DNA of 64,000 nt from an uncultured Burkholderiales bacterium (GCA_903886485.1 CAISMH010000014.1:62001-126000); one strand, 5' to 3'; counted from the stretch's first letter, positions 43,897 to 54,973 are shown. The notes: generated by a model from the letters alone, not told the origin. Made by a program: numbers and translations.

Positions 43897-46800
43897 CGAT
43901 TTCAGAACTCTGCATTCGTCGTCCTGTGATGACGATTCTGCTGTCCATGGCCACCGTGGTGGCCGGCGTGATCGCGTACAGCAAAATTCCCGTGGCGGCG
44001 CTGCCTAGCTTTAACAGCCCCGTGATTCAAGTCTCGGCTACCTTGTCGGGCGCGAGCCCTGAAAACATGGCAGCCTCCGTGGCTTTGCCCTTGGAGAAAG
44101 AGTTCTCCACGATTGACGGCATCACCGTCATCAGCTCGACTAACTTTTTGAGCACTACCAGCATCACGCTGGAATTCAACAACGACCGTGACATCGACAA
44201 AGCCGCTGTCGACGTGCAAGCCGCTTTGCTGCGCGCCCAGCGCCGTTTGCCCATTGAGATGACCACGCCGCCGTCGTACCGCAAGGTCAACCCAGCCGAT
44301 GCGCCCGTGTTGCTGATGGCCTTGAGTTCACCCGCGATGGACTTGTTTGAGGTGAGCGACTATGCCGAGAACTTGATTTCGCCCAACCTGTCCACCATCG
44401 ACGGTGTGGCACAGGTGTTGGTCTACGGTCAAAAGCGTTATGCCGTGCGCGTGCGTGCCAACCCCGCCAAATTGGCCTTGAACAACTTGACCATGGACGA
44501 CGTGGCCCAAGCCGTCAACAAGGCCAACTCCAATGCGCCCGTGGGTGTGCTTGATGGTCCGCGCCAAGCCTTGACGATTTATGCCAACCCGCAGTTGGTG
44601 CGTGCCCGTGAGTTTGCCGACTTGCTGATTGCGCAGCGCAATGGTTTGCCGATTCGCCTGTCGGATGTGGCGGTCGTGAGCGAGAGCTACGAGCAGGTCA
44701 AGACCAGTGGCTCCTACATGGGCGAGCGCGCGGTCATCATCGCCGTGCTGCGCCAGCCCAGTGCCAACACCGTGAAAGTGGTGGACGGCATTCGTCGCAT
44801 GATTCCGCAGTTCGAAAAGCAAATGCCTGGCTCCATGCAGATCAACTTGCTCAACGACCGTTCGTTGTCGATTCGCGAGTCCATCCACGATGTGAACTAC
44901 ACCTTGGCGCTCACCATTGCCTTGGTGGTGTTGGTGATCTTCTTGTTCCTCAAGCATGCCGCCGCCACCATTATTCCGGCCTTGAGTTTGCCTGTGTCGT
45001 TGATTGGCGCCTTCTTCTTGATGTACTGGCTGGGCTTCAGTCTCGATAACGTCTCACTGCTGGGCATCACGCTGGCCGTGGGCTTGGTGGTCGACGACTC
45101 CATCGTGGTGTTAGAGAACATCGTGCGCTATGTGGAAGAGGGCATGCATCCGCTCAAAGCGGCCCTCAAGGGCAGCAAAGAAGTGGGCTTCACCATCATC
45201 TCGATTTCGATTTCTTTGGTGGCGGTGTTCATTCCCATCTTCTTCATGCCGGGCCCAATTGGCTTGCTGTTCCGTGAGTTTGCGGTGGTGGTGTCGCTGT
45301 CGATTCTGGTGTCCGCCATCGTGTCACTGACATTGGTGCCCATGCTGTGCAGCCGCTTTTTGCCCAAGCACGGCGAGGAGCCCAAGGACTATTGGATCAC
45401 CGTCAAGTTTGATCAACTCTTCCACGCGGTGTTGCGCAAGTACGAGTCCACCTTGGACTGGTGTTTGGCCCATCAACGCCATGTGTTGGCCGTCGCGATC
45501 GGTACCTTTGTGGTCACCATTGCCATGTACATCTGGGTACCCAAAGGTTTCTTCCCCGAGGAAGACTTGGGGCAGATTTTGCTGACCACAGAAGCGGCTG
45601 AAGATATTTCTTTTGGGGCCATGTTGAAGCTGCAGGACCAAGCAGCCGAAATGGTCAAGAACGACCCCAATGTCTTGAGCATGGTCTCTTTTGTGGGCGG
45701 TGGCGGCAACACCGGCAACTTGCCCAACAACGGCCGCATGTTCTTGAACCTCAAGCCCAAGAGCGAACGTGCGTCAATGCAAAAAGTGCTCGAAGGTTTG
45801 CGCGGCAAGTTCCGCACCTTACCCGGCCTGAACGTCTACATGCGCCCTGTGCAAAACTTGCAACTCGGTGGCAAGGTCAGCAAGAGCCGTTACCAGTTCA
45901 TCTTGCAAAGCGTGGGCTTTGACGGCGTGAATGAATGGTCCGAAAAGATGGTGCGCCAAATGCGTGCGGACCCGATCTTCCGCGACGTCACCACCGACTC
46001 GCAACTCAAGGGCTTGAATGTGTTGGTGGACATCAACCGCGAGAAAGCGGCCAGTGCGGGCGTGTCGATGGCCGACATTCGTACCGCGTTGTATTCGTCG
46101 TATGGCGAGAAGCAAATCTCCACCATCTACACCCCCGTGAACACCTATCAAGTGATTTTGGAGTCGCTGGAAGAAAGCCGCCAGTTTGAAGCGGGGTTGA
46201 ACGACATCTATGTGCGTGGTCGTGCGACGGATCGCTTGGTCCCGCTCTCCAGTGTGGCCAATTTCAAGCGGTTCATTGGCCCCACGGCGGTGAACCACCA
46301 AGGTCAAATTCCGGCCGTGACCATCTCGTTCAACTTGGCACCCGATGTGCCGCTGGGCGACGCGACATCCAAGATTGACCAATTCACCAAAGACATTGAC
46401 CTGCCCGTCACCATCATCACCAGCTACGGTGGCGATGCGGCGGTGTTTCAAAGTGGGCAGTCAGGGCAAATCATTTTGTTGGTCAGCGCACTCTTTGTGA
46501 TCTATGTGTTGCTGGGCGTCTTGTACGAAAGCTACATCCATCCGCTGACCATTTTGGCGGGCTTGCCTTCTGCCGCGATTGGTGCGCTGCTGTTCTTGCG
46601 CTTGTTTGGCATGGAGTTGACCATCATTGCCACGATTGGCATCTTGCTGCTGATTGGTATCGTGAAGAAGAACGCGATTTTGATGATTGACTTTGCCCTC
46701 GAAGCACAACGCCAACACAACATGACCCCGCGTGAAGCCATTCGCACGGCATGTTTGACGCGATTCCGCCCGATTTTGATGACCACGCTCGCCGCCATGA

Positions 46801-46991
46801 TGGGTGCTTTGCCCATTGCTCTGGGCTTGGGTGCTGGTGCGGAGTTGCGCATGCCGCTGGGTATCGTGGTGGTGGGCGGCTTGGCGTTCTCTCAGGTGAT
46901 CACGCTCTACATCACGCCCGTGATTTACATCTACCTTGAAAAGTACAGCGGCACAGGCCCGATGGAAATTCCAGCGGAGATGATGCCCTGA
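43893..46991 (+). CDS. RND multidrug-type efflux pump (AcrB/MdtB/C family)
   Basis: A 1032-residue proton-driven exporter beginning MTISELCIRRPVMTILLSMA. Proton-relay residues are present: the Asp pair in GLVVDDSIVVLENI (membrane segment 4) and the Lys in GIVKKNAILMIDFALEAQRQ (segment 10). Further marks are LPSFNSPVIQVSATLSGASP and GFFPEEDLGQI. It belongs to the HAE1 (hydrophobic/amphiphilic efflux) branch, so drugs, detergents or plant/aquatic phenolics are possible substrates; none can be named. Encoded with its adaptor (ATGA overlap at 43893-43896). Confidence 0.94.
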   Translation: MTISELCIRRPVMTILLSMATVVAGVIAYSKIPVAALPSFNSPVIQVSATLSGASPENMAASVALPLEKEFSTIDGITVISSTNFLSTTSITLEFNNDRDIDKAAVDVQAALLRAQRRLPIEMTTPPSYRKVNPADAPVLLMALSSPAMDLFEVSDYAENLISPNLSTIDGVAQVLVYGQKRYAVRVRANPAKLALNNLTMDDVAQAVNKANSNAPVGVLDGPRQALTIYANPQLVRAREFADLLIAQRNGLPIRLSDVAVVSESYEQVKTSGSYMGERAVIIAVLRQPSANTVKVVDGIRRMIPQFEKQMPGSMQINLLNDRSLSIRESIHDVNYTLALTIALVVLVIFLFLKHAAATIIPALSLPVSLIGAFFLMYWLGFSLDNVSLLGITLAVGLVVDDSIVVLENIVRYVEEGMHPLKAALKGSKEVGFTIISISISLVAVFIPIFFMPGPIGLLFREFAVVVSLSILVSAIVSLTLVPMLCSRFLPKHGEEPKDYWITVKFDQLFHAVLRKYESTLDWCLAHQRHVLAVAIGTFVVTIAMYIWVPKGFFPEEDLGQILLTTEAAEDISFGAMLKLQDQAAEMVKNDPNVLSMVSFVGGGGNTGNLPNNGRMFLNLKPKSERASMQKVLEGLRGKFRTLPGLNVYMRPVQNLQLGGKVSKSRYQFILQSVGFDGVNEWSEKMVRQMRADPIFRDVTTDSQLKGLNVLVDINREKAASAGVSMADIRTALYSSYGEKQISTIYTPVNTYQVILESLEESRQFEAGLNDIYVRGRATDRLVPLSSVANFKRFIGPTAVNHQGQIPAVTISFNLAPDVPLGDATSKIDQFTKDIDLPVTIITSYGGDAAVFQSGQSGQIILLVSALFVIYVLLGVLYESYIHPLTILAGLPSAAIGALLFLRLFGMELTIIATIGILLLIGIVKKNAILMIDFALEAQRQHNMTPREAIRTACLTRFRPILMTTLAAMMGALPIALGLGAGAELRMPLGIVVVGGLAFSQVITLYITPVIYIYLEKYSGTGPMEIPAEMMP

Positions 46992-47011
46992 CGCTGGGGG
47001 CTAGACGGAGC

Positions 47012-48295
47012 TCAGATGGCTCCGTCAAACATCATCACATCCACCTCATCACCCACGGCGACGTTGCCTTGCGCGTGATGCAGCACGATGAGGCCGTTGC
47101 CTTGCACCATCGAACTGAGTACGCCCGAGCCTTGGTTGCCGGTGGTGCGCACTTGCAACGTGCCATCAGCAGCGTTGCTGACCCAGCCACGTTGGTATTC
47201 GGTGCGGCCTGCTTTTTTGCGTAGCGGCTCTAAGCACTTGGCACGCAGCAGCGGTGCAGGCGCTGCGGTGCTGCCCATCATGCGCAAGAGCGCGGGGCGC
47301 ACAAAGGCCAAGAAGGTGACCATCACCGCCACAGGGTTGCCAGGCAAGCCAAACAGCACCGACTTGCCAATGCGGCCCACCGCCATCGGGCGGCCGGGGC
47401 GCATGGCGATTTTCCAAAAGGCCACATCGCCTAATTTCTTCATCATGGTTTTGGTGAAGTCGGCTTCGCCCACACTCACGCCACCGCTGGTGATGATGGC
47501 GTCTGCCTCTTGGGCTGCTTTTGCAAACGCCGCTTCTAGCAGCACAGGGTCATCACGCACCACCCCCATGTCGATGACTTCGCAGCCCAAGCGCGTGAGC
47601 AAGCCAAACACGGTGTAGCGGTTGCTGTCGTAGACCGCCCCTTCGCGCGGGGCATCGCCTAAGCTGAGCACTTCGTCACCGGTGGAGAAATAAGCCACAC
47701 GCAAGCGGCGGTGGACCCGCACATCGGCCAGGCCAAGGCTGGCCACTAAGCCCAAGGCTGCAGGCGTGAGGTGTTGGCCTGCTTGCAAGGCAGGCTGGCC
47801 CTGCATCAGGTCTTCGCCTGCCAAGCGACGGTTGTCGCCAGCTTTTAAGAGATGGGCGGGGAGGGTGACGGTGGTGACATCGTGTGTGCTGTGAACTTGG
47901 CAAAGCTCTTGCGGTACGACAGTGTCTAAACCGTCGGGCAGGATGGCGCCCGTCATGATCTTCAGGCACTCGCCCGCGTTGACCTTGCCTTGCCATGCCT
48001 TGCCTGCCAGTGCTGTGCCCACCACCCGCAAGGTGAGGGGCTGATCGCCTTGCAATTGCGAGGCATCAAAAGCAAAACCATCCATCGCCGAGTTGTTGTG
48101 GGCGGGCACGCTGATGGGGGAGATGACGTCTTGCGCCAGCACACGACCCAAGGCGTCGAACAAAAACACATCTTGCGATTCATCCACAGACACCGGCTGC
48201 ACGAGTTGCGCCAAAAACGCGTGGACTTGATCCACGCGCAAGGCTTGCGGGTCATAGCCTTGCAAGGCGGCGGCGATGTCGTCCAAGGGCTTCAT
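47012..48295 (-). CDS. moeA: Molybdopterin molybdenumtransferase MoeA
   Basis: A 427-residue enzyme with the MoeA layout: domain with [38 protein letters not shown]-like [23 protein letters not shown], and [20 protein letters not shown] with [29 protein letters not shown]. It inserts molybdate into adenylated molybdopterin. Start at 48295 overlaps the mobA stop by four bases; the longer frame upstream is out of place. Last gene of a moaA-mobA-moeA run. Confidence 0.96.
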   Translation of the reverse strand: MKPLDDIAAALQGYDPQALRVDQVHAFLAQLVQPVSVDESQDVFLFDALGRVLAQDVISPISVPAHNNSAMDGFAFDASQLQGDQPLTLRVVGTALAGKAWQGKVNAGECLKIMTGAILPDGLDTVVPQELCQVHSTHDVTTVTLPAHLLKAGDNRRLAGEDLMQGQPALQAGQHLTPAALGLVASLGLADVRVHRRLRVAYFSTGDEVLSLGDAPREGAVYDSNRYTVFGLLTRLGCEVIDMGVVRDDPVLLEAAFAKAAQEADAIITSGGVSVGEADFTKTMMKKLGDVAFWKIAMRPGRPMAVGRIGKSVLFGLPGNPVAVMVTFLAFVRPALLRMMGSTAAPAPLLRAKCLEPLRKKAGRTEYQRGWVSNAADGTLQVRTTGNQGSGVLSSMVQGNGLIVLHHAQGNVAVGDEVDVMMFDGAI

Positions 48296-48933
48296 GGGGC
48301 GGCGTTCTCCAATGCTTGGAGTTCGGTCAAGGTGTTCACATTGGCAAAGGCCAGTGGGTCGTCGCTGGGGGCGTCGAAGGGCACGATGACCGTTTTGTGC
48401 TGCGCTGTCCACGCGTCAATCTTGCGGCCACCTGCTTGGGTGAACTTCACCAAGCTTTCCGAGAGCTCAATTTTCATGAGACAGAAGACAGGCTGTGTGC
48501 GGATCTCGGTGGTGCCATCCGGCTTGGTTTCAGGTGCGGCTGCCATGGCGATGTCGGCATCCTCGCGCACAAGTGCTTGGCCTAAGCGTTCGGCCAAGTC
48601 CAACGGCAAGCGGGGGGTGTCGCAAGGCACTGTCAACACAAAAGGGGTTTCAGCTCGCTCCAAGCCAACCAAAAAGCCTGACAAAGGCCCCGCAAAATCT
48701 GCGGAAGCATCGGGCCACACTGATGCGCCAAACGACTCATAGGCGGAGAGGTTGCGGTTGGCATTGACCATCACGCTCTCGACTTGGTGGCCCAGACGCA
48801 TGAGCGTGTGCAACGCGAGCGGGATGCCATTGAAGTTTTGCAAGCCTTTGTCCACGCCGCCCATGCGGCTGCCTCGCCCACCTGCCAAGATGAGCCCAGT
48901 GATGGCGTGTGCGTCGATGTGTGTCTGTGTCAT
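48292..48933 (-). CDS. mobA: Molybdenum cofactor guanylyltransferase MobA
   Basis: A 213-residue nucleotidyltransferase: [20 protein letters not shown] (near 13-32) binds [19 protein letters not shown] and [13 protein letters not shown] carry the Asp residues that hold magnesium. It adds GMP to the cofactor to give MGD, needed by DMSO-reductase family enzymes such as nitrate reductase and formate dehydrogenase. It follows moaA by 34 bases and overlaps moeA, so the three genes form one transcript. Confidence 0.95.
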   Translation of the reverse strand: MTQTHIDAHAITGLILAGGRGSRMGGVDKGLQNFNGIPLALHTLMRLGHQVESVMVNANRNLSAYESFGASVWPDASADFAGPLSGFLVGLERAETPFVLTVPCDTPRLPLDLAERLGQALVREDADIAMAAAPETKPDGTTEIRTQPVFCLMKIELSESLVKFTQAGGRKIDAWTAQHKTVIVPFDAPSDDPLAFANVNTLTELQALENAAP

Positions 48934-48967
48934 AGGGGAGTTGATGTGTGTGTGGCTTCAGCGCCGA

Positions 48968-50131
48968 TCAGCCGCCGATGTAACTCATCTCCACGCGACG
49001 CGCGGCAGGTGCTGCGTCGGTCGGCATGGAGGCGCGTAGCTCTGAATAGCGGTCGTCACGGCCTTGCCAAATGTGGCCAATGGCGGAGGCGATGTCTGCA
49101 TCGCTGGTAGTGGCTTGACGCATGAGGCCGCGCAAGTCATAGCCCTGCGTGGCAAACAAGCACAAATAAAGCTTGCCTTCGGTGGAGAGGCGGGCACGGT
49201 TGCAGTCGCGGCAAAACGCTTGCGTGACGCTGCTGATGACGCCTATTTCCCCCAGTTTTGGGTCGAAATTGCCAGCAGCGTTGGCATAGCCCCAACGCTG
49301 CGCTGTTTCGCCCGCGGCGGAAGCTTCGAGGGGGACCAGTGCAAACGCCTGCTGGATGTGTTCGATCACCTCGGCCGAGGGCAGCACATCGTCCATGCAC
49401 CAGCCGTTGGTGGCACCCACGTCCATGTATTCAATGAAGCGCAGCGTGATGCCGCTGCCACGGAAGTGGCGGGCCATTGGCAAAATTTGGTCGACGTTGG
49501 TGCGGCGTTTGACCACCATGTTCACTTTCAGGCCCGTCAATCGGCCCTGAGTATCCAAGCCCAGTCCCGCGGCTTGGGCTGCCGCAATGCCATCGAGCAC
49601 ATCGGCCACGGGAAAGTCCACATCGTTCATGGCACGGAACACGGCATCGTCCAAGCCATCGAGGCTCACCGTCACGCGGTTGAGTCCCGCCTCTTTGAGT
49701 GCCTTGGCCTTACGCGCTAACAGCGAGCCGTTGGTGGTGAGCGTCAGGTCCAGGGGGGTGCCATCGGGTGTTTGAATGTTGGCCAGTTGGTCCACCAAAA
49801 TTTCGAGGTTCTTGCGCAGCAAGGGCTCGCCACCTGTGAGGCGAATTTTGCGCACACCGTGGGCGACAAACACTTTGGCGAGGCGCGTGATTTCTTCAAA
49901 GTTCAGCAAATCGCCGTGAGGCAAGTAAGCGTAGTCCTTGTTGAACACCTCTTTGGGCATGCAGTAGTTGCAGCGAAAGTTGCAACGGTCAGTCACGCTG
50001 ATGCGCAGATCATGCAGCGGGCGGCCCAAGCTGTCGCGCAGCCGCCCATCCGCGGCAATGGGTCGCACAGGCAGGGTGGCAGGCAAAGACAGCAGTCGTT
50101 GATCGACCAAGGGAATCACGCGTTCTGACAT
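48968..50131 (-). CDS. moaA: GTP 3',8-cyclase MoaA (radical SAM)
   Basis: A 387-residue radical SAM enzyme: the SAM cluster motif [10 protein letters not shown] (CX3CX2C), [11 protein letters not shown], and the second cluster [20 protein letters not shown] (CX2CX13C) are complete, and the chain ends with the catalytic GG (MSYIGG). It converts GTP to the first intermediate of molybdenum cofactor. Start set at ATG 50131; a TTG at 50158 is also in frame. First gene of the moaA-mobA-moeA operon; no molybdenum-cofactor riboswitch was seen in the short upstream region. Confidence 0.96.
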   Translation of the reverse strand: MSERVIPLVDQRLLSLPATLPVRPIAADGRLRDSLGRPLHDLRISVTDRCNFRCNYCMPKEVFNKDYAYLPHGDLLNFEEITRLAKVFVAHGVRKIRLTGGEPLLRKNLEILVDQLANIQTPDGTPLDLTLTTNGSLLARKAKALKEAGLNRVTVSLDGLDDAVFRAMNDVDFPVADVLDGIAAAQAAGLGLDTQGRLTGLKVNMVVKRRTNVDQILPMARHFRGSGITLRFIEYMDVGATNGWCMDDVLPSAEVIEHIQQAFALVPLEASAAGETAQRWGYANAAGNFDPKLGEIGVISSVTQAFCRDCNRARLSTEGKLYLCLFATQGYDLRGLMRQATTSDADIASAIGHIWQGRDDRYSELRASMPTDAAPAARRVEMSYIGG

Positions 50132-50241
50132 GGGGCTGGATTTTGCCTGAGCGATCAATCCCCTAAGCCTTGATGTAGATCAGTGTGACAAACCAAGTGA
50201 CACGTCACAGTAGAACCATTGCCACAGACAGGAGTAAGCCC

Positions 50242-50385
50242 ATGAAAGCATTGATTGACCTTTTTTCCACCGACTATGGCCTGATGAGCGTGGCGGTGAT
50301 TACCTTTGTATTGATCATGGCGGTCTATTTTTTGTGCGTGTTCTTCGGCCTGATGGACGAAACGGGCAAAAGCACCCACAAATAA
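50242..50385 (+). CDS. DUF3149 family small membrane protein (47 residues)
   Basis: A 47-residue protein MKALIDLFSTDYGLMSVAVI... with one membrane segment (about 15-37) and a short polar tail. The start with LIDLFSTDYGLMS matches the DUF3149 family, small proteins common in Burkholderiales with no known role. AGGAG (50230-50234) lies seven bases before the ATG. A single cistron, divergent from moaA. Confidence 0.8.
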   Translation: MKALIDLFSTDYGLMSVAVITFVLIMAVYFLCVFFGLMDETGKSTHK

Positions 50386-50478
50386 CGGTTTCAAAGTCAA
50401 CGCCAAGACGCAAGCCCCGTGAAAGTAAAATCGGTGCTAATCCTCCGTGTTTCTATTCAACTTTTATAACAAGACACC

Positions 50479-51006
50479 ATGTCCCTGAATCAAGTCACCC
50501 CCGGTAGCAAAATTCCTGAAGCCTTCAATGTGATCATCGAAATCCCGATGAACTCAGACCCTGTGAAGTACGAAGTCGACAAAGAGTCTGGCGCTTTGTT
50601 TGTGGACCGTTTCATGGGCACTGCCATGCATTACCCCACTAACTACGGCTATGTGCCACAAACCATCGCGGGCGATGGCGACCCTGTGGACGTGTTGGTG
50701 ATGACACCGTTCCCATTGCCACCCGGCGTGGTGGTGCCTTGCCGTGCCTTGGGCATTTTGTTGATGGAAGACGAAGGCGGCGTGGACGGCAAAGTGTTGG
50801 CAGTGCCGACCGAAAAAATCTTGGCCCGTTACAGCAACATCAAGTCCTTAGCAGACATCCATGATTTGCAGTTGCAACAAATTGCCCATTTCTTTGAACA
50901 CTACAAAGACCTCGAAAAAGGCAAGTGGGTCAAGGTCAAAGGCTGGGAAGGCATTGAGTCCGCCCACAAAGAAATCTTGGACGGCATTGCCAACTACAAG
51001 AAGTAA
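50479..51006 (+). CDS. ppa: Inorganic pyrophosphatase (class A)
   Basis: A 175-residue enzyme. The signature DGDPVDVLV (near 66-74) carries the magnesium-binding aspartates; [20 protein letters not shown] and [19 protein letters not shown] are further family blocks. It removes pyrophosphate from biosynthetic reactions. Followed by a strong terminator. Confidence 0.98.
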   Translation: MSLNQVTPGSKIPEAFNVIIEIPMNSDPVKYEVDKESGALFVDRFMGTAMHYPTNYGYVPQTIAGDGDPVDVLVMTPFPLPPGVVVPCRALGILLMEDEGGVDGKVLAVPTEKILARYSNIKSLADIHDLQLQQIAHFFEHYKDLEKGKWVKVKGWEGIESAHKEILDGIANYKK

Positions 51007-51024
51007 TTCTTGGTTTTGTCCATG

Positions 51025-51052
51025 AAAAGCCCGCTGCACAGCGGGCTTTTTT
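51025..51052 (+). terminator. Rho-independent terminator after ppa
   Basis: AGCCCGCT / AGCGGGCT stem with GCAC loop followed by six T; flanking A run allows use from both directions, so it may also end the convergent acetyltransferase-like gene. Confidence 0.92.
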
Positions 51053-51063
51053 ACGTCTGCGCT

Positions 51064-52239
51064 TTATTGGGGTTCGTCGCGTTTGAACGGGCTGCGCTCG
51101 GCCAAGTGGTCGAGGTAGTGGTTGACGCCCGCCGACTCCCGCTCAAGAAATCGTTCCACCGCATCGGCAAAGGCGGGGTGGGCCAGCCAATGGGCGCTGT
51201 AGGTGGGCGTGGGCATGAGGGCGCGGGCCATTTTGTGCTCGCCTTGGGCGCCGCCTTCAAAGCGTTGCACCCCGTTGGCGATGCACCAGTTCACCGGCTG
51301 GTAGTAGCAGGCCTCAAAGTGCAGGCAGTCCACGCGCTCCAGTGCGCCCCAGTAGCGACCATAGGCCACGGCGTTGCGTGTGCCTAGGCCCTGCACGGCC
51401 ACCAAGCTGCTGGCCATGGGACAGCCTTCGCGCTCGGCCACAAAGAGCACCCAGTTGTTGGGCATGTCGCACTGCATGTGTTCAAAGAAGGCGCGGCTGA
51501 GGTAGGGGGCGTTGCCGTGTTCAAGGTAGGTGCGTTCGTAGCACTGGTAGAAAAAGCCCCAGTCTTCGCTGGTGATGGCTTCGCCCACCGAGGTGCGAAA
51601 CGTGACGCCTGCATCGGCTACGCGGCGGCGTTCTTGTTTGATTTTTTTGCGTTTCTCTTGCGAGAGGCTGGCCAAGAAGGCGTCGAAGTTGTCAAAGCCT
51701 TGGCCTTGCGGTGTGTGGTTGTGCCAATGGAATTGCACGGTTTGGCGTTGCATCAGGCCCAGCGCGTCGCACGCGGCGCGGTCGTCAGGGCTGGTGAAGA
51801 GCAAGTGGAGCGAGGAGAGCTGGTGCTGCTTGGCCACATCAAGCATGGCCTGAAGCAGCGCTTGACGCGCCGCTGCGTCGATGGCCAACAAGCGCGAGCC
51901 GGGCACGGGCGTGAAGGGCACGGCACAGGTGGCTTTGGGGAAGTAGCTCAGGCCGTGGTCGGCATAGGCGTTGGCCCAAGCCCAGTCAAACACGTATTCG
52001 CCGTAGGAGTGGGCTTTGATGTAGAGCGCGCTTGCCGCGGCCAAGGTGTCGCCCTGCCAGAGGGTGATGAATTGGGGCGTCCACCCGGTGTCAGCTGTGG
52101 CGCTGCCGCTGGTGTGCAGGGCGGCCAAGTAGGCGTGTTGCATGAAGGGCGAGGGCGCATCTTGCTGTGCGAGCAGTGCATCCCAGTCTTGTGCGGGGAT
52201 GTCGAGCGGGCTGACGTGGACGCGGATGACATAATCCAT
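51064..52239 (-). CDS. GNAT/FemAB-like acyltransferase family protein (COG3146, DUF482)
   Basis: A 391-residue soluble protein. DALLAQQDAPSPFMQHAYLAAL near the N-terminus, YADHGLSYFPKATCAVPFTP, and the C-terminal ARALMPTPTYSAHWLAHPAF block match a family annotated as peptidogalycan biosynthesis or FemAB-like GNAT proteins; no reaction has been shown. Alone between ppa (convergent) and nadE (divergent). Confidence 0.85.
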   Translation of the reverse strand: MDYVIRVHVSPLDIPAQDWDALLAQQDAPSPFMQHAYLAALHTSGSATADTGWTPQFITLWQGDTLAAASALYIKAHSYGEYVFDWAWANAYADHGLSYFPKATCAVPFTPVPGSRLLAIDAAARQALLQAMLDVAKQHQLSSLHLLFTSPDDRAACDALGLMQRQTVQFHWHNHTPQGQGFDNFDAFLASLSQEKRKKIKQERRRVADAGVTFRTSVGEAITSEDWGFFYQCYERTYLEHGNAPYLSRAFFEHMQCDMPNNWVLFVAEREGCPMASSLVAVQGLGTRNAVAYGRYWGALERVDCLHFEACYYQPVNWCIANGVQRFEGGAQGEHKMARALMPTPTYSAHWLAHPAFADAVERFLERESAGVNHYLDHLAERSPFKRDEPQ

Positions 52240-52283
52240 TTGCTTTTTTAGACCTGTTTTACTTTGGACACGTGCCTGCTGCC

Positions 52284-53945
52284 ATGACTCTCAAAATTTG
52301 TGTTGCTCAGTTGAATTTCGTGGTGGGCGACATGGCGGGGAACGCCCAAAAAATCATCGATTGCGCCACGACGGCCTACCATGATGGTGCGCGTTTGGTG
52401 TTGACGCCTGAGTTGTCGCTGTGTGGCTACGCGGCCGAAGATTTGTTTTTACGCCCCTCATTCATCAAGGCCTGTGATGATGCCCTGAAAACGGTGTCCG
52501 CTGCTCTGAGCGGGTTAAAGGGCTTGCATGTGGTGGTCGGGCACCCAACGGGGGGTGATGAGCGCACCCGTTCGGTGTCGGTGCAGCGCCGCTTCAACAT
52601 GGCCAGTGTGGTATGCGAGGGTCAAGTGGTGGCCGCTTACGCTAAGCGTGAATTGCCTAACTACCAAGTGTTTGACGAGCGTCGTTATTTTGTGGCGGGT
52701 GACCAGCCTTGTGTGTTTGAGGTGTCTGGTACCAAAGTTGGGTTGTTGATTTGTGAAGACGCTTGGTTTGATGTGCCCGCGCAGGATGCCAAGGCGGCGG
52801 GGGCTGAGCTGCTGGCGGTGATCAATGCCTCGCCATTTCATGTGGGCAAGGGCGACGAGCGCGAGCAAGCCATGCGTGGGCGAGTGCAAGCGACGGGCCT
52901 GCCGTTGATCTACGCGCATTTGGTGGGTGGACAAGACGAGGTGGTGTTCGAAGGTCGGTCATTTGCGCTGAATGCAGATGGCGCTTTGGCGGGTCGTGCG
53001 GCTAGTTTTGAAGTGGCGTCATTTGTGGTCGATGCTGCCCGACATGAGCGCGTGCAATTGACTGCGGCCGTGGCAAAGGATGGTTCACGCGAGGCGGATC
53101 TTTGGCATGCGTTGGTGCTGGGGGTGCGCGACTACATCGGCAAGAACGGCTTCCCCGGTGCCTTGTTGGGCTTGTCAGGCGGTATTGATTCGGCGCTGGT
53201 GCTGGCGATTGCTGTGGATGCGTTAGGCGCAGACAAGGTACGAACGGTGATGATGCCATCGCCTTACACCGCAGAGATCAGTTGGGTGGATGCGCGCGAG
53301 ATGGCCAAGCGCTTAGGCGTGCGTTACGACGAGGTGTCGATCGTGCCGGAGTTTGAAGCGTTTTTGGGGTCGCTTCAAGCGGATTTCGAGGGGACGAAGC
53401 TCGACACCGCGGAGGAAAATATTCAAGCGCGTATTCGCGGCACATTGCTGATGGCCCTGTCGAATAAGTTCGGCTCGATTGTGTTGACCACAGGCAACAA
53501 GAGTGAGATGGCCACGGGCTACTGCACCTTGTATGGCGATATGGCCGGAGGCTTTGCGGTGCTCAAAGATGTGGCCAAGACCTTGGTGTTTCAACTGGCG
53601 CGTTGGCGCAATGCGCATGACCCGTATGGGACGGGCGCAAACCCGATTCCAGAGCGCATCATCTCGCGTCCGCCCAGTGCTGAGTTGCGCCCAGACCAAA
53701 CCGATCAAGATAGTTTGCCGCCCTATGAGGTGTTGGACGAGATCATTGCGCGTTTCATGGAGAACGACCAAAGCTCGGACGAGATCATGGCTGCTGGCTT
53801 TGCACGTGCCGATGTGGAGAAGGTGACCCGACTGATTCGTCTCAATGAGTACAAACGTCGCCAATCCCCCGTGGGCATTCGTGTGACACACCGCAGTTTC
53901 GGTAAAGATTGGCGTTATCCTATAACCAATAAATTTCGCGCCTGA
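52284..53945 (+). CDS. nadE: Glutamine-dependent NAD+ synthetase
   Basis: A 553-residue two-domain enzyme. The N-terminal nitrilase-like glutaminase has its Glu in LTPELSLCGYAAED, Lys in YAKRELPNYQVFDE and Cys in LLICEDAWFD. The C-terminal synthetase has the ATP pyrophosphatase loop LGLSGGIDSALVLAIAVDAL and TTGNKSEMATGYCTLYGDMAGG. It amidates nicotinic acid adenine dinucleotide with ammonia from glutamine. Start at ATG 52284; a GTG four codons upstream is in frame. A PII protein gene follows 37 bases on, a link between glutamine use and nitrogen sensing common in betaproteobacteria. Confidence 0.96.
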   Translation: MTLKICVAQLNFVVGDMAGNAQKIIDCATTAYHDGARLVLTPELSLCGYAAEDLFLRPSFIKACDDALKTVSAALSGLKGLHVVVGHPTGGDERTRSVSVQRRFNMASVVCEGQVVAAYAKRELPNYQVFDERRYFVAGDQPCVFEVSGTKVGLLICEDAWFDVPAQDAKAAGAELLAVINASPFHVGKGDEREQAMRGRVQATGLPLIYAHLVGGQDEVVFEGRSFALNADGALAGRAASFEVASFVVDAARHERVQLTAAVAKDGSREADLWHALVLGVRDYIGKNGFPGALLGLSGGIDSALVLAIAVDALGADKVRTVMMPSPYTAEISWVDAREMAKRLGVRYDEVSIVPEFEAFLGSLQADFEGTKLDTAEENIQARIRGTLLMALSNKFGSIVLTTGNKSEMATGYCTLYGDMAGGFAVLKDVAKTLVFQLARWRNAHDPYGTGANPIPERIISRPPSAELRPDQTDQDSLPPYEVLDEIIARFMENDQSSDEIMAAGFARADVEKVTRLIRLNEYKRRQSPVGIRVTHRSFGKDWRYPITNKFRA

Positions 53946-53964
53946 TCACAGGTCTTTTCATTGA

Positions 53965-54321
<357 letters not shown>

Positions 54322-54338
54322 GTTGTCTCTTTCGACAC

Positions 54339-54373
54339 AAAAGCCGCAGCCTGAAAGGGCTGCGGCTTTTTTC
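54339..54373. terminator. Rho-independent terminator between glnB and the LOG-family gene
   Basis: AAGCCGCAGCC / GGCTGCGGCTT stem (54341-54351 and 54358-54368) followed by T; A run on the other side makes it usable in both directions for these convergent genes. Confidence 0.9.
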
Positions 54374-54385
54374 ATGTTCGGGTGT

Positions 54386-54973
54386 TCAGAGCGCTGCTAG
54401 CTTGGGTTCGGGTGCAAAGCCTGCCGCTTGCACCAATTCTTTTAGCAAGGCCGTGGGTTCTGTGCCGCTGCGAATGAGGTCCATTTGCCAATCGTTCAAG
54501 AAGCCCTGAGCGACGCTGTGAAGTGCAAATTGCAAAAGGCCGTCGTAATAGCCTTGGGTGTTGAGCAAACCAATAGGTTTGTCGTGGTAGCCGAGCTGAC
54601 GCCACGTCCAGACTTCAAAGAATTCTTCAAATGTGCCTATGCCGCCTGGCAGTGCCAAGAACACATCGGCGCGCTCGGCCATTATGTGTTTACGTTCATG
54701 CATGGTGTCGACCACAAATAGCTCAGTACAAGCCGTGCGGGTATTTTCTTTGGTTTGCAGCGCTTTGGGGATGATGCCGACAACGCGGCCACCTGCATCG
54801 GCTGTGGCTTGAGCGACGATGCCCATCAGCCCGTTATTGCCGCCGCCATAGACCAACTGACCGTTGTGTTGACCAATCCATGTGCCGACTTGATGCGCAA
54901 CATCGGCATAGGCGGGCACGGCACCATTGCGTGAGCCGCAGTAGACACAGACCGAGAATGCTGGGGGGGTCAT
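54386..54973 (-). CDS. LOG family protein (TIGR00730; cytokinin riboside monophosphate phosphoribohydrolase type)
   Basis: A 195-residue Rossmann-type protein with the two LOG motifs: ALPGGIGTFEEFFE (PGGxGTxxE) near 106-119 and the MHERKHIM stretch before it, plus VYGGGNNGLMG near 41-51. Enzymes of the family split nucleoside monophosphates into base and ribose phosphate. It is the last gene of the sigma-factor operon, seven bases after dgkA; that arrangement is of interest because its role in bacteria is unclear. Confidence 0.9.
   Translation of the reverse strand: MTPPAFSVCVYCGSRNGAVPAYADVAHQVGTWIGQHNGQLVYGGGNNGLMGIVAQATADAGGRVVGIIPKALQTKENTRTACTELFVVDTMHERKHIMAERADVFLALPGGIGTFEEFFEVWTWRQLGYHDKPIGLLNTQGYYDGLLQFALHSVAQGFLNDWQMDLIRSGTEPTALLKELVQAAGFAPEPKLAAL

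Noticed and set aside
47004..47026. Inverted repeat GACGGAG/CTCCGTC at the end of moeA
   Set aside because: It overlaps the moeA stop codon and lacks a T run, so it is not a convincing terminator.
50132..50241. Molybdenum cofactor riboswitch before moaA
   Set aside because: The upstream region is short and shows no matching set of conserved hairpins.
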